From Bacteroidia bacterium (lineage in GTDB: Bacteria; Bacteroidota; Bacteroidia; Bacteroidales; GWA2-32-17), in NCBI GenBank assembly GCA_016218155.1, contig JACREQ010000090.1, positions 1 to 45,696 on the forward strand: DNA of 45,696 bases. Direction: 5' to 3'. Position 1 is the first letter of the stretch, and every line of letters begins with the position of its first letter. The notes under the pieces were generated by a model that was given only the letters and a program-made list of their open reading frames with translations, did no database searches and was not told the origin of the DNA. Below are positions 24,501 to 33,214 of this stretch, one piece after another. The position numbers and the translations under genes were made by a program.

Positions 24501-27500
24501 AAGTTATTCAGTTACAGTTACTGATTCGCACTCATGTACATCAACTACATCAACAACAATAAACCAACCTTCAGCTTTATTATTAACAATACCATCTGTA
24601 TCAAATGTTGCTTGTAATGGTGGAAGTAATGGTTCTGCAACAGCAACTACAACTGGTGGAACTGCAGGATACACATATTCATGGTCAAATGGAACACCTA
24701 CTGCAAACAATTCCGGATTAACTGCCGGAACCTATTCTGTTACTGTAACAGATAGTCACAGTTGTACAGCAACCAGTTCAATTAACATTTCAGAACCAAC
24801 ACTTCTTTCTGCTTCAGCCAGTCAATCACAACAAATAAGCTGTTTTGGTGGAAATAATGGAACAGCTTCGGCATCTGCTACAGGAGGTACTCCTTCTTAT
24901 TCATATCATTGGTCAAATGGAAGTAATAACGCAAATACAGGTGGCTTAAGTAACGGAGTATATACTGTTACAGTTACCGACATAAACCTTTGTACGTCAG
25001 TTGCTACTTTAAATGTAGTTGAACCACAATTAATATCACTAAACTCAGTTACCGATTCTGTACTTTGTTATGGATTATCTACAGGACAAATTGATTTAAC
25101 TGTTTCTGGTGGAACTTCACCTTTCTCTTATCTATGGAATGATAATTCAACTAATGAAGACAGATCAAATATTCCAGTTGGAACATATACTGTTACAGTT
25201 ACCGACAATAATATTTGTACTTCTGTATATTCTGTTTCTGTTTATCAGTCGGCAAATTTAACAGCTACTTTTACAATAGCTGATGCTCACTGTGGTTTAA
25301 ATGATGGAAGCTTAACTGTTAATGCTACAGGTGGAACACCAGGGTACTTATATCAATGGGATGCAAATGCTGCAAACCAAACAACAGCACTTGCCTCAAA
25401 TCTTATCTCAGGTAGTTATAATGTAACTATTACTGACAATCATTCATGTAATTTTGTGTTTACAGGAAATGTATCTGACTTAAATGCCGCAGTTGTTGCA
25501 TTTGATGTTACAACAAATAACCTTTGTTTTGAAGATTCACTTGGATTTGCACATTCTGTTGTTACAAGTGGTGGCACCTCGCCTTTCACTTTCTTATGGT
25601 CAAATGGAAGTGTTACAGACTCAATTTATAATGTAGCAGCAGGGACATATTCTGTCACTGTAACTGATGCAAATGGCTGTATTACTATCCAATCTGTTAA
25701 TATTACAGAACCATCAGAATTGCAACTTTCTATCAGCTCAATTACTCCTATACTATGTTACGGAGGAAACAATGGAAGTGTAACTATTAATGTTACAGGT
25801 GGCACAAGCCCTTACTCTTATTTATGGAGTAACTTAGCTACAACCCCAACAATATCGAACTTAACTGCTGGCACATATCAATTAACAGTTACCGACTTAA
25901 ATAATTGCATAAGAACATTTAGTGGCCCATTTACTGAACCAACGCAAATCAGTTCAGTAATTTTAGAACCAACTTTGCCAAAATGTTATAATAGTAACAA
26001 CGGACAGGCAATAGTAATAGCAAGCGGTGGTACAGCACCATTTAGTTTTATATGGAATGATGCTTTAAATACACCTAATGATACAGTATCTACATTAGCA
26101 GGTAATGCAGATTATATTGTTACGATTACTGATATAAATAGCTGTACCCATACAGATACAGTTCATATTAATGCTCCTATTCAACTTAATATTACAGGAA
26201 ATACAATTCAAGCTAACTGTAGTGCAAGTAATGGTTCTGCTAACATTGCTGTTACCGGTGGAACTGCACCATATACATACATTTGGACAACAGGTTCACA
26301 AAATGATACAATTATTAATTTAGCATCTGGAAATTATACTGTAACAGTATATGATTCCAATGCTTGTAGCGCTACATATACTGCCAATATTAACAATATC
26401 TCTGCCGGAACAGTTCAGGTTACTCAATTAACAAATGTACTTTGTTACGGAAGCTCAACCGGATCAATAACAGCAACAATGTTAGGCGGAACCCCTCCTT
26501 TCAGCTTTATCTGGAGTTCAGGAGAAACAACAGGCACTGTAAGTAATATGAGTGCAGGCAGTTATTCAGTAACAGTTTCAGATAACAATAACTGTAGCGA
26601 CGATACAACAATAACCATAACCCAACCAACAAGCGGATTAAGCTCAAGTATTACTTCAAATAATATTTCTTGTATTGGTAGTAACAATGGAACATTAATA
26701 GCAAATGCATCAGGAGGTACAACACCATACACTTATTTATGGACAGGTGGAAGCACTAATTCTACTGTTACAGGATTACCTTCAGGCATATACAACCTAA
26801 CCGTAAGCGATGCTAACAACTGTACTTCTACAAATATTGCAACAATTAGTCAACCTACTGCATTAAGCTATTCAGTTACTTATACTAATCCAACATGCGG
26901 AAACGGCACAAATGGAACTGCCTCAGTTATTAATACAAATGGCGGAACACCTCCATACACTTATGCATGGACAGGTGGAATATCGGATTCAATAGCTACA
27001 GGTTTATCAGCAGGAGTATACACCGTTACAATTACTGATTCGCATATGTGCGATACTGTGTCGATTGTTACATTATTTGATCCATTATCATTTGTTATTT
27101 CTGATACTGCAATCGGACTTGATGCAAATAATATGGGATATATTACACTAACTGTTACAGGAGGTCAATTACCTTACACTTATTTGTGGTCAAATGGAAA
27201 TACAAATGCAAGCAATACTAATCTTCCTGCAGGTGATTATATAATAACAATTACTGACGCAAATACATGTGCAATGGTTGACACATTTACAATTGACATT
27301 CCACTTGAAATACCTACAGTTATTACACCTAATGGCGATGGCAAAAACGATGATTTTGAAATTATCGGAATTGCGGGATATTCTGATGTATCTATTGAAA
27401 TATTTAACCGTTGGGGTGATGTTCTTTTTAGCTTTAATGGTACAGGAATGGAATATACAGATGCAGCAAAAAGATGGAATGGTATATTTAACGGAAATGA

Positions 27501-27585
27501 TTTACCAATGGGAGGATATGTATACATTGTTAAATTAGGAGAAGATAAAGATCCGGTTACCGGAGTAGTCTCAATAATAAGGTAA
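21505..27585 (+). CDS. Giant SprB-repeat surface protein with T9SS type B (CHU_C) C-terminus
   Basis: This 2026-aa protein starts with a signal peptide (MKKIITLIFLVSLSQIIFSQ). A CUB-like domain follows (about 30-140, YLDVYDGQNT), then a PPC-like sandwich (148-312, starting DCLGAIPICGN), an Ig-like domain (313-420, FNFSERV), and about twenty SprB-like repeats of 70-85 residues (425-1930). Each repeat has an N-G-S/T-A-T core, then GGTxPYxYLWSN and GxYxVTVTD. The last ~90 residues (VITPNGDGKNDDFEI, IEIFNRWGDVLF, GGYVYIVKL) are the gliding-motility-associated, type B T9SS sorting domain. The protein should be secreted by T9SS and displayed or released as an adhesin. SprB itself moves on the cell surface in gliding flavobacteria; whether this organism glides cannot be told here. 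Confidence 0.93.
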   Translation: MKKIITLIFLVSLSQIIFSQTYQINTYNGQTINTCSGTFYDSGGDAGSYAVSEDYSVTFHSNNGTQIYISFFNTAGTFDTEANYDYLDVYDGQNTSAPYLGRATGNEFFSVASHSGYLHFVWHSDGSVTATGWKGIISCVSTGSGSPSDQDCLGAIPICGNSYYTTLSYSGSGNYGYELDGVSSCLRAGEKNDVWYVFNVQQAGNLTFSIIPNSASNDYDWAVYNITNNTCNDLFLNDALEVSCNYSALTGSTGCATGSTSNHQNGSASSTNWNAPIPVVVGQTYVINVSNWSTTGQSGYTIDFSSSSGTVVDVTPPYLQQITSSPACGQSTVTFNFSERVLCSSVQNGDFTVTGPGGPYSITSVNCNAGTTESESFTITLNQNLTAGGSYNLNLVGQVSDACNNLINSNSLSFSVSGVSATATINSHVNCSGGNNGSATAAGSGGTPPYTYLWSNAATTATVSSLTAGTYTVTVRDNLGLCNTTASVVITQPSVLSSSIVRTNVNCNGGNNGTATVSASGGTAGYTYLWSNSQTTATISGLIANNYSVTVTDSHSCTSVSSTTVSQPAVVSGSISAQTNVNCNGGNNGSATVLAAGGTSPYTYLWSNSQTGATATTLIAGTYTVTIRDVNNCTGTQSATINQPTVLTATSSATNTSCNGGNNGTATTTPSGGTSPYSYIWFPSGQTTATATNLTPNNYSVTITDSHGCTLVKTATVGQPGAIGLTTSKTDATCGNSNGSATVSASGGTPSYTYAWSNSGSTATITNLLAGSYTVTVRDANNCSSVSTVSVNNTGAPSVSLTASSNVSCFGGSNGSATISATGGTPGYSYLWSNGGTGTSISGVVSNSYSVTVTDALGCQASTSVNITQPTAVSATVTGNVSPLCFGGTNGTATVSASGGTPGYTYLWSNSATTATATGLGAGSYSVTVYDSRSCSSTSSTNITQPSQLSSVISSTTNVNCNSGSDGSASVTASGGTVSYTYLWSNGGSTATITNLATGSYSVTVTDSHSCTSTTSTTINQPSALLLTIPSVSNVACNGGSNGSATATTTGGTAGYTYSWSNGTPTANNSGLTAGTYSVTVTDSHSCTATSSINISEPTLLSASASQSQQISCFGGNNGTASASATGGTPSYSYHWSNGSNNANTGGLSNGVYTVTVTDINLCTSVATLNVVEPQLISLNSVTDSVLCYGLSTGQIDLTVSGGTSPFSYLWNDNSTNEDRSNIPVGTYTVTVTDNNICTSVYSVSVYQSANLTATFTIADAHCGLNDGSLTVNATGGTPGYLYQWDANAANQTTALASNLISGSYNVTITDNHSCNFVFTGNVSDLNAAVVAFDVTTNNLCFEDSLGFAHSVVTSGGTSPFTFLWSNGSVTDSIYNVAAGTYSVTVTDANGCITIQSVNITEPSELQLSISSITPILCYGGNNGSVTINVTGGTSPYSYLWSNLATTPTISNLTAGTYQLTVTDLNNCIRTFSGPFTEPTQISSVILEPTLPKCYNSNNGQAIVIASGGTAPFSFIWNDALNTPNDTVSTLAGNADYIVTITDINSCTHTDTVHINAPIQLNITGNTIQANCSASNGSANIAVTGGTAPYTYIWTTGSQNDTIINLASGNYTVTVYDSNACSATYTANINNISAGTVQVTQLTNVLCYGSSTGSITATMLGGTPPFSFIWSSGETTGTVSNMSAGSYSVTVSDNNNCSDDTTITITQPTSGLSSSITSNNISCIGSNNGTLIANASGGTTPYTYLWTGGSTNSTVTGLPSGIYNLTVSDANNCTSTNIATISQPTALSYSVTYTNPTCGNGTNGTASVINTNGGTPPYTYAWTGGISDSIATGLSAGVYTVTITDSHMCDTVSIVTLFDPLSFVISDTAIGLDANNMGYITLTVTGGQLPYTYLWSNGNTNASNTNLPAGDYIITITDANTCAMVDTFTIDIPLEIPTVITPNGDGKNDDFEIIGIAGYSDVSIEIFNRWGDVLFSFNGTGMEYTDAAKRWNGIFNGNDLPMGGYVYIVKLGEDKDPVTGVVSIIR
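22780..27295 (+). repeat. About 20 tandem SprB-like coding repeats
   Basis: In-frame units of roughly 220-250 bases encode the consensus C-x-GG-NNGSATVxxxGGT-PY-YLWSN...GTYSVTVTD. Units in the first half are the most alike (for example those beginning near 23000, 23240 and 23930). Units after about 25000 are more diverged and often replace the WSN box by WND or WTG. Such repeats can expand or contract by recombination. Confidence 0.85.
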
Positions 27586-27604
27586 AACAAAACACTTTTA
27601 TATT

Positions 27605-27633
27605 AAAAAAGGCTTCATTTTGAAGCCTTTTTT
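27605..27633 (+). terminator. Intrinsic terminator after the 2026-aa surface protein
   Basis: The 12-bp stem AAAAAAGGCTTC / GAAGCCTTTTTT is separated by a 5-base loop (ATTTT), 20 bases past the stop codon. The same stem core recurs at 33178-33203. Confidence 0.9.
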
Positions 27634-27867
27634 AATTGATAGTAATCACAGATTAAAATAGATATTTTATAATATTCTATTATTTGTTGTTTCAAATATA
27701 TATTTTTAATAAATTGCACCATCACAGATATACATTCTTCATTATGAATTTAATTTCCAACATTTTCAGTTAATCAATACCGACAGACACCTTTTTATAT
27801 ATTGCTAACAAATTAAATATTAAACTATAGTAAGAAAATAAAATCCATTTATTAAATATTCATAATA

Positions 27868-30800
27868 ATGCAGATATTACAATTAAATAAAATAACACAA
27901 TACAGTAAGAGAAGTTTAATTATTGCTTTATTAATGGCAAATTCCTTAAACGTTTTTTCTCAAGGAGATACACCCTGTGCTGCCACTAATCTTATAGTAA
28001 ATAGTAATTGCTCCTATACACTTGGAACAACTGTTGGTAAAGCATACCAGGCAAATGCTAATAATGGTGGTACACCAACATGTGCTTCGCCTGGAGCTCC
28101 AGATGTGTGGTATCAGTTTGTTGCTCCGGTAAGTGGAAGTGTAACAATAACAACTGATGTTGCAGGTATTACAGATGGTGGAATGTCTTTGTATAATGGA
28201 CCTTGTGGATCTCCAACTCAAATAGTTTGTGACGATGATGGTGGTCCTGGATTAATGCCAATGATAACTCAAACCGGACTTACACCTGGAGTTTCTTATT
28301 GGATTCGTTTCTGGGCATATGGTGGTACAAATACAGGGACATTTAATATTTGCATAACACAAGGTCCAACTCCTGCTACAAATAATGAATGTGCAGTTGC
28401 AACAACGCTTACAGTAAATCCTGATTACTTGTGTGGAATTGTAACATCTGGTACTGTTTTAGGTGCTACTGCATCTGCAAATGCAATTGCTCCTTGTGGA
28501 GGAACTGCAAATGATGATGTTTGGTATTCGTTTGTTGCTACTAGTACAAGTCATAGGGTGTCTCTAACTAATGTTTTAGGATCTACTACAGACATGTATC
28601 ATGCAATATATAGTGGTTCTTGTGGAGTGCTAGTTAATATTTCGTGTAATGATGGTGATCAAAGTGACTTGACAGGATTGACAATAGGTGCGACATATTA
28701 CCTAAGAGTCTATACTTCTACTGCTACTATAGGACAAACAAGTACTTTTAATGTTTGCGTTGGTACAGCTCCACCTCCTCCAACGTGTCCTGGTGGTTTA
28801 GGAACTGGTGTTACAAATATTGCAGCATTGCCTTATAATTCTGGCGCACAAACAACTTGTGGTGCAATTAATGATTTAACAAGCTCTAATATTGCTACAA
28901 TTTGTGGAAGTTCTTCATATTATGGAGGGGAAGATGTTGTGTACGTTTTTACTCCAGCAACAACGGGAAGCATAACGATTAATGTTGCTTCATCTGGAAC
29001 TTATATGGGTGCGATGTTATATGATGGTTGTCCATTTTCTAGTGGAACTTGTAGCTGGTCAGCACAAAGTTCTGCAGGTAATCAAGATGGTTGTGTTAGT
29101 GTTGTTGCTGGTCATACTTATTATTTAATTATTGATTCCTGGGCATCACCTAATTGTAATCCTTATACTTTAAATATTTCTGCAATATCTGTTGGTGGTA
29201 TAGTAAACGATAATTGTTCTGGGGCTACACCCCTTCCTGTTAATGCTACATGTATCTATACAAATTCAACTAATACTTGTGCTTCAGCGACAATTGGTAT
29301 TCCGGCACCTGGTTGTGGGAACTATGTTGGTGGTGATGTATGGTTTTCTGCAGTTGTTCCGGCTAGTGGTAATATGCAATTTGATGGACAAGCTGGTACG
29401 ATGGCTGATGGCGCTATGGCATTGTATACTGGTACTTGTACATCACTTGCTTTAGTAACTTGCGATGATAATAGTAGTTCTAATTTTGGTATGCCTAATA
29501 TTACAAGAACAGGATTATTACCTGGTTCAACAGTATATATTAGATTTTGGGAATATGGAAATGATGCTCTTGGTACTTTTGGTATTTGTGCTCATACTTA
29601 TGTTCCGCCAATTCCAAATAATCAGGATTGTTTGGGTGCTATTCCCATTACTCAAAATACATATAGTTGTACTTATTCATATTCCGGAACAGGAAATATT
29701 TTAGGTGAAATAAATCCTGTATTATCATGTTTAGGTGCAGGTGAAAAAAATGATGTATGGTACACTTTTACTGTACAAACAAGTGGAAATTTAAATTTCA
29801 CAATCAATCCGAATAATAATACTAATGATTATGATTGGGCTGTTTTCAATTTAACTTACAATAACTGCCAGGATATAAAAACCAATGCTTCACTAGCAGC
29901 TAGCTGTAGTTTTATCGGAAGCACAACAGTCTACAATAATGCTTCTTGTACAACAACTATTCCTAGTGAACAAGGGAATACAGGTCCAAATGGATATTTT
30001 CTCGGTTGCAACACTCTTAATGAACCTGTAATACCTGTAATTGCAGGAGAAACGTATGTTATTAATGTTAGTCAGTATTCTGCTTCAGTTGATGGTTATA
30101 CTATTGATTTTGGAGCATCAACAGCTTTACTATTTGATACTATACCATCACCATTTAGCTCAATAAATACTCCAATTCCTTGTGGTGCAACTTCAATAAA
30201 TGTAAGCTTTAGTAAAAACATTAAATGTAATACAGTAAGTATTGACGATTTCAGTCTTATTGGACCTGACACAAATTATACAATAACTTCAATTTCCTCA
30301 GCCAATTGCGTTTCAGGTGCAACATACGATAGTATATTTACGATAACAATAAGCCCTCCCATTTCAGCTAACGGCATATTTACTTTATCTTTATTACCAG
30401 TAATCGTTGCAGGTTCAATTTCTGATACTGCTGGAAACATATTGCCTCCTGATAGTTATTATTTTACAATTAATAATTTAACTTCAACAACAAGTCAAAG
30501 TAATGTTTTATGTTATGGAGCTTCAACGGGTCAGGCTTCTGTATACGGAAGTGGAGGCACTTCATTTTATTCGTATTTATGGTCAACAGGGGCAACAACT
30601 CAAACAATTTCAGGGCTAGCTGCAGGAATTTACGCTGTTACAACCAGCGACATAGGTGGATGTCCATTTATTTCAACTGTGACAATAACACAACCTTCTG
30701 TTTTGGGAAATACTTTTACATCTACAAATCCAACTTGTTATGGTTTTTGTGATGGTGTATTAAGTACCAGTATTACCGGAGGAACATTACCTTATTCATA

Positions 30801-33075
30801 CCAATGGAACGATCCTATTTTACAAACAACTCAAACTGCAATTGCATTATGCACAGGATCTTATAGCGTAACAATCAGCGATGCAAATAACTGTACTTTA
30901 GTTGCAACTAATTTAATTGGTCAGTCACCACAAATAACAACATCTGCGATAACTGGTGATTCTCATTGTAATCAATCAGACGGTGCCATAACACTAACTG
31001 TAACCAATGGGGTTGCACCTTTTACATTTATATGGTCAAATGCTGCAAATACTCAAAATTTAGCAGGGGTGCCAGCAGGAAGTTATTCAGTTACCATAAC
31101 AGATGTTAATGGATGTACAGGTACAGGAACATATTCAATAAATAATCTTTCTGGTCCAGTTGCTTCAATAACCCCTTCAACAAACATTTTATGTTTTGGT
31201 CAATGTATTGGTGAAGCTATTGCTGGAGAATCAGGCGGAACAGCACCATTTACTTATTTATGGGATAATTCTCAAACAAGTCAAACTGGAACTTCATTAT
31301 GTGCAGGAATGCATTCTGCAACAGTTACTGATGCGCATGGGTGTGCTGCTATTGCATATATTTCATTAACACAACCACCATTACTTACAACAGAGATAAA
31401 CAACTCGACAAATGTTAGTTGTTTAAATGGAAACAATGGATATGCTCAGATTAATGTTACTGGAGGTAGTCCAGGATATTCTCTCATCTGGAGTAATAGT
31501 GAAGTAACTGAATCTATCAGCAATTTAATTGCAGATGTATATTTTGTTACGGTTACAGATATAAATGGATGTACTTCCTCTTCACAAGTAACTATAACTG
31601 AGCCTCCGGCATTATCAGTTTCATTATCCGAAATAAATGAAACTTGCTTTAATTATTGTGATGGTCAGATATTTTCTACTGCTACAGGTGGAACTATTCC
31701 ATATACATATACATGGTCAAATAATCAGAATACAGCAAACATTGACCATTTATGTGCAGGAGCATATATATTAACGGTTGTTGATATTAATGGTTGTTCA
31801 AACACGGCTAGTATAGTAATTACAAGTAATCCACTACCCATACTTATTATTACTAACCCATCAGAAGTCTGTTCTCCAAATGTAATTGATATTTCATCAT
31901 CAACAATAACAACAGGTAGTTCTATGGGCACATTAAGTTATTGGCAAGATCCATCAGCTTCTATTTCATTAATTCCAACTTTTTATACCGCTATTGATAC
32001 AAGTGGGACTTATTATATAAAATTAGATTCAGCGGGATGCTACGTTATTGAACCAATAACAATTAACATAAGAGAAGATTGTGTATGGCCAGGAGATGCT
32101 GATAATGATAAATCAGTTTCTAATTTTGATTTGTTACCAATAGGTTTATATTATGGTCAAACAGGTTTTGCTCGTTCTATTCAAAGCAATACTTGGCAAA
32201 GTTTTCTTTCTGATAACTGGGGAACAATACAACAAAATGGATTTGACATTAAACATATCGACTGTAATGGCGATGGGTCAATTAATAATTCAGACACTCT
32301 GGCAATTAATTTGAATTTCTCGTTTTCACATTCAAAAGCAAATAAAAATTTAAGCTATAAAACGTATCCAGATTTGTACTTTGTTACAACAAATAATACT
32401 TATTTTCCTGGCGATTGGGTTAATTTAGATATTATGGCTGGTAATTCTTCAAATCCGGTAAATAATTTATATGGAATAGCATTTAATATAAATTTTGACA
32501 CGTCATTAATTCAACCAGGAACCGGATGTGTAAATTACCCCAATTCCTGGTTCGCAACACCAGGAACAAATTCTATAAAATTTTCTTCAATAAACGAATC
32601 GTCAAATACAGTTTATGCTGCAGAAACAAGAATTAACCATATTAGTATTGATGGATATGGGTTAATTGCTACTTTCAGGTTCAAATTAAAATCTACAATT
32701 TCATCATCAACAATAATGAATTTTTACTTTTCAGATTACTTATCATATAATTCTTCTGGAGATAGTTTATATTTTAATTTATTATCTGATACTATTCAAA
32801 TATCCACAACCCAAATAATAGTCGATGAAAATACTGAATCTGATCAGCTTTTAATTTATCCAAACCCAAACAATGGAAAATTTACAATAGAATTTACAAA
32901 TCCAGAAACAAAAAGCAATAGAGTTACGATAACTGACTTTACAGGTAAGATAATTTATGAAACTACTTTAAAAACTGAAAAGATTATTTTCCAAGAATTT
33001 GAATTAGCTTCTGGCGTTTATTTCGTAAAAGTAACAGGCAATAAAGTTTACAATAAAAAATTAATAATTAAGTAA
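27868..33075 (+). CDS. Giant modular surface protein: PPC-like, SprB, dockerin-like and cohesin-like domains, T9SS type A
   Basis: This 1735-aa protein begins with a signal peptide (hydrophobic SLIIALLMANSLNVFSQ after a basic start). Five PPC-like beta-sandwich modules follow (about 35-165, 170-300, 305-435, 440-580 and 585-755), each with a DVWYxF signature. An Ig-like domain (757-865) and six SprB-like repeats (870-1325) come next. Then there is a dockerin-like pair of calcium-loop segments (GDADNDKSVSNFDLL near 1410; DCNGDGSINNSDTL near 1470), a cohesin-like domain (about 1500-1640, YFPGDWVNLDIMAGNSSNPV) and a T9SS type A sorting domain (YPNPNNGKFTIEF, GVYFVKV). It should be exported by T9SS and anchored to the surface. 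Modules from the fifth PPC-like domain onward match those of the preceding protein in order. Confidence 0.92.
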   Translation: MQILQLNKITQYSKRSLIIALLMANSLNVFSQGDTPCAATNLIVNSNCSYTLGTTVGKAYQANANNGGTPTCASPGAPDVWYQFVAPVSGSVTITTDVAGITDGGMSLYNGPCGSPTQIVCDDDGGPGLMPMITQTGLTPGVSYWIRFWAYGGTNTGTFNICITQGPTPATNNECAVATTLTVNPDYLCGIVTSGTVLGATASANAIAPCGGTANDDVWYSFVATSTSHRVSLTNVLGSTTDMYHAIYSGSCGVLVNISCNDGDQSDLTGLTIGATYYLRVYTSTATIGQTSTFNVCVGTAPPPPTCPGGLGTGVTNIAALPYNSGAQTTCGAINDLTSSNIATICGSSSYYGGEDVVYVFTPATTGSITINVASSGTYMGAMLYDGCPFSSGTCSWSAQSSAGNQDGCVSVVAGHTYYLIIDSWASPNCNPYTLNISAISVGGIVNDNCSGATPLPVNATCIYTNSTNTCASATIGIPAPGCGNYVGGDVWFSAVVPASGNMQFDGQAGTMADGAMALYTGTCTSLALVTCDDNSSSNFGMPNITRTGLLPGSTVYIRFWEYGNDALGTFGICAHTYVPPIPNNQDCLGAIPITQNTYSCTYSYSGTGNILGEINPVLSCLGAGEKNDVWYTFTVQTSGNLNFTINPNNNTNDYDWAVFNLTYNNCQDIKTNASLAASCSFIGSTTVYNNASCTTTIPSEQGNTGPNGYFLGCNTLNEPVIPVIAGETYVINVSQYSASVDGYTIDFGASTALLFDTIPSPFSSINTPIPCGATSINVSFSKNIKCNTVSIDDFSLIGPDTNYTITSISSANCVSGATYDSIFTITISPPISANGIFTLSLLPVIVAGSISDTAGNILPPDSYYFTINNLTSTTSQSNVLCYGASTGQASVYGSGGTSFYSYLWSTGATTQTISGLAAGIYAVTTSDIGGCPFISTVTITQPSVLGNTFTSTNPTCYGFCDGVLSTSITGGTLPYSYQWNDPILQTTQTAIALCTGSYSVTISDANNCTLVATNLIGQSPQITTSAITGDSHCNQSDGAITLTVTNGVAPFTFIWSNAANTQNLAGVPAGSYSVTITDVNGCTGTGTYSINNLSGPVASITPSTNILCFGQCIGEAIAGESGGTAPFTYLWDNSQTSQTGTSLCAGMHSATVTDAHGCAAIAYISLTQPPLLTTEINNSTNVSCLNGNNGYAQINVTGGSPGYSLIWSNSEVTESISNLIADVYFVTVTDINGCTSSSQVTITEPPALSVSLSEINETCFNYCDGQIFSTATGGTIPYTYTWSNNQNTANIDHLCAGAYILTVVDINGCSNTASIVITSNPLPILIITNPSEVCSPNVIDISSSTITTGSSMGTLSYWQDPSASISLIPTFYTAIDTSGTYYIKLDSAGCYVIEPITINIREDCVWPGDADNDKSVSNFDLLPIGLYYGQTGFARSIQSNTWQSFLSDNWGTIQQNGFDIKHIDCNGDGSINNSDTLAINLNFSFSHSKANKNLSYKTYPDLYFVTTNNTYFPGDWVNLDIMAGNSSNPVNNLYGIAFNINFDTSLIQPGTGCVNYPNSWFATPGTNSIKFSSINESSNTVYAAETRINHISIDGYGLIATFRFKLKSTISSSTIMNFYFSDYLSYNSSGDSLYFNLLSDTIQISTTQIIVDENTESDQLLIYPNPNNGKFTIEFTNPETKSNRVTITDFTGKIIYETTLKTEKIIFQEFELASGVYFVKVTGNKVYNKKLIIK
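30480..31840 (+). repeat. Six SprB-like coding repeats
   Basis: Six units encode the LCYG...GGTxPYxYxWSN...VTVTD pattern, beginning near 30495, 30722, 30950, 31180, 31405 and 31630. They are more diverged from each other than those in the upstream gene and carry extra cysteines (CYGFCDG, CFGQCIG, CFNYCDG). Confidence 0.8.
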
Positions 33076-33172
33076 TTTATATTTTATACTGTTTGCATAT
33101 TATTAAGTTTAATATAGGGTAAATTTCAATTACGTGAGTAGTCTCAATTATAAGATAGAAAAATAATTAAAT

Positions 33173-33209
33173 AAAATAAAAAGGCTTCTTTCGAAGCCTT
33201 TTTTATTTT
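33173..33209. terminator. Bidirectional terminator between the surface-protein gene and relA
   Basis: GGCTTC (33183-33188) pairs with GAAGCC (33193-33198) over a TTTC loop. It extends with A/T pairs to a stem of about 16 bp, with T-runs on both strands, and separates the convergent ends at 33075 and 33215. Confidence 0.88.
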
Positions 33210-33214
33210 AAATC

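Noticed and set aside
22210-24710. Overlapping frames within the SprB-repeat gene
   Set aside because: They repeat with the coding repeats in other frames and show no independent features.
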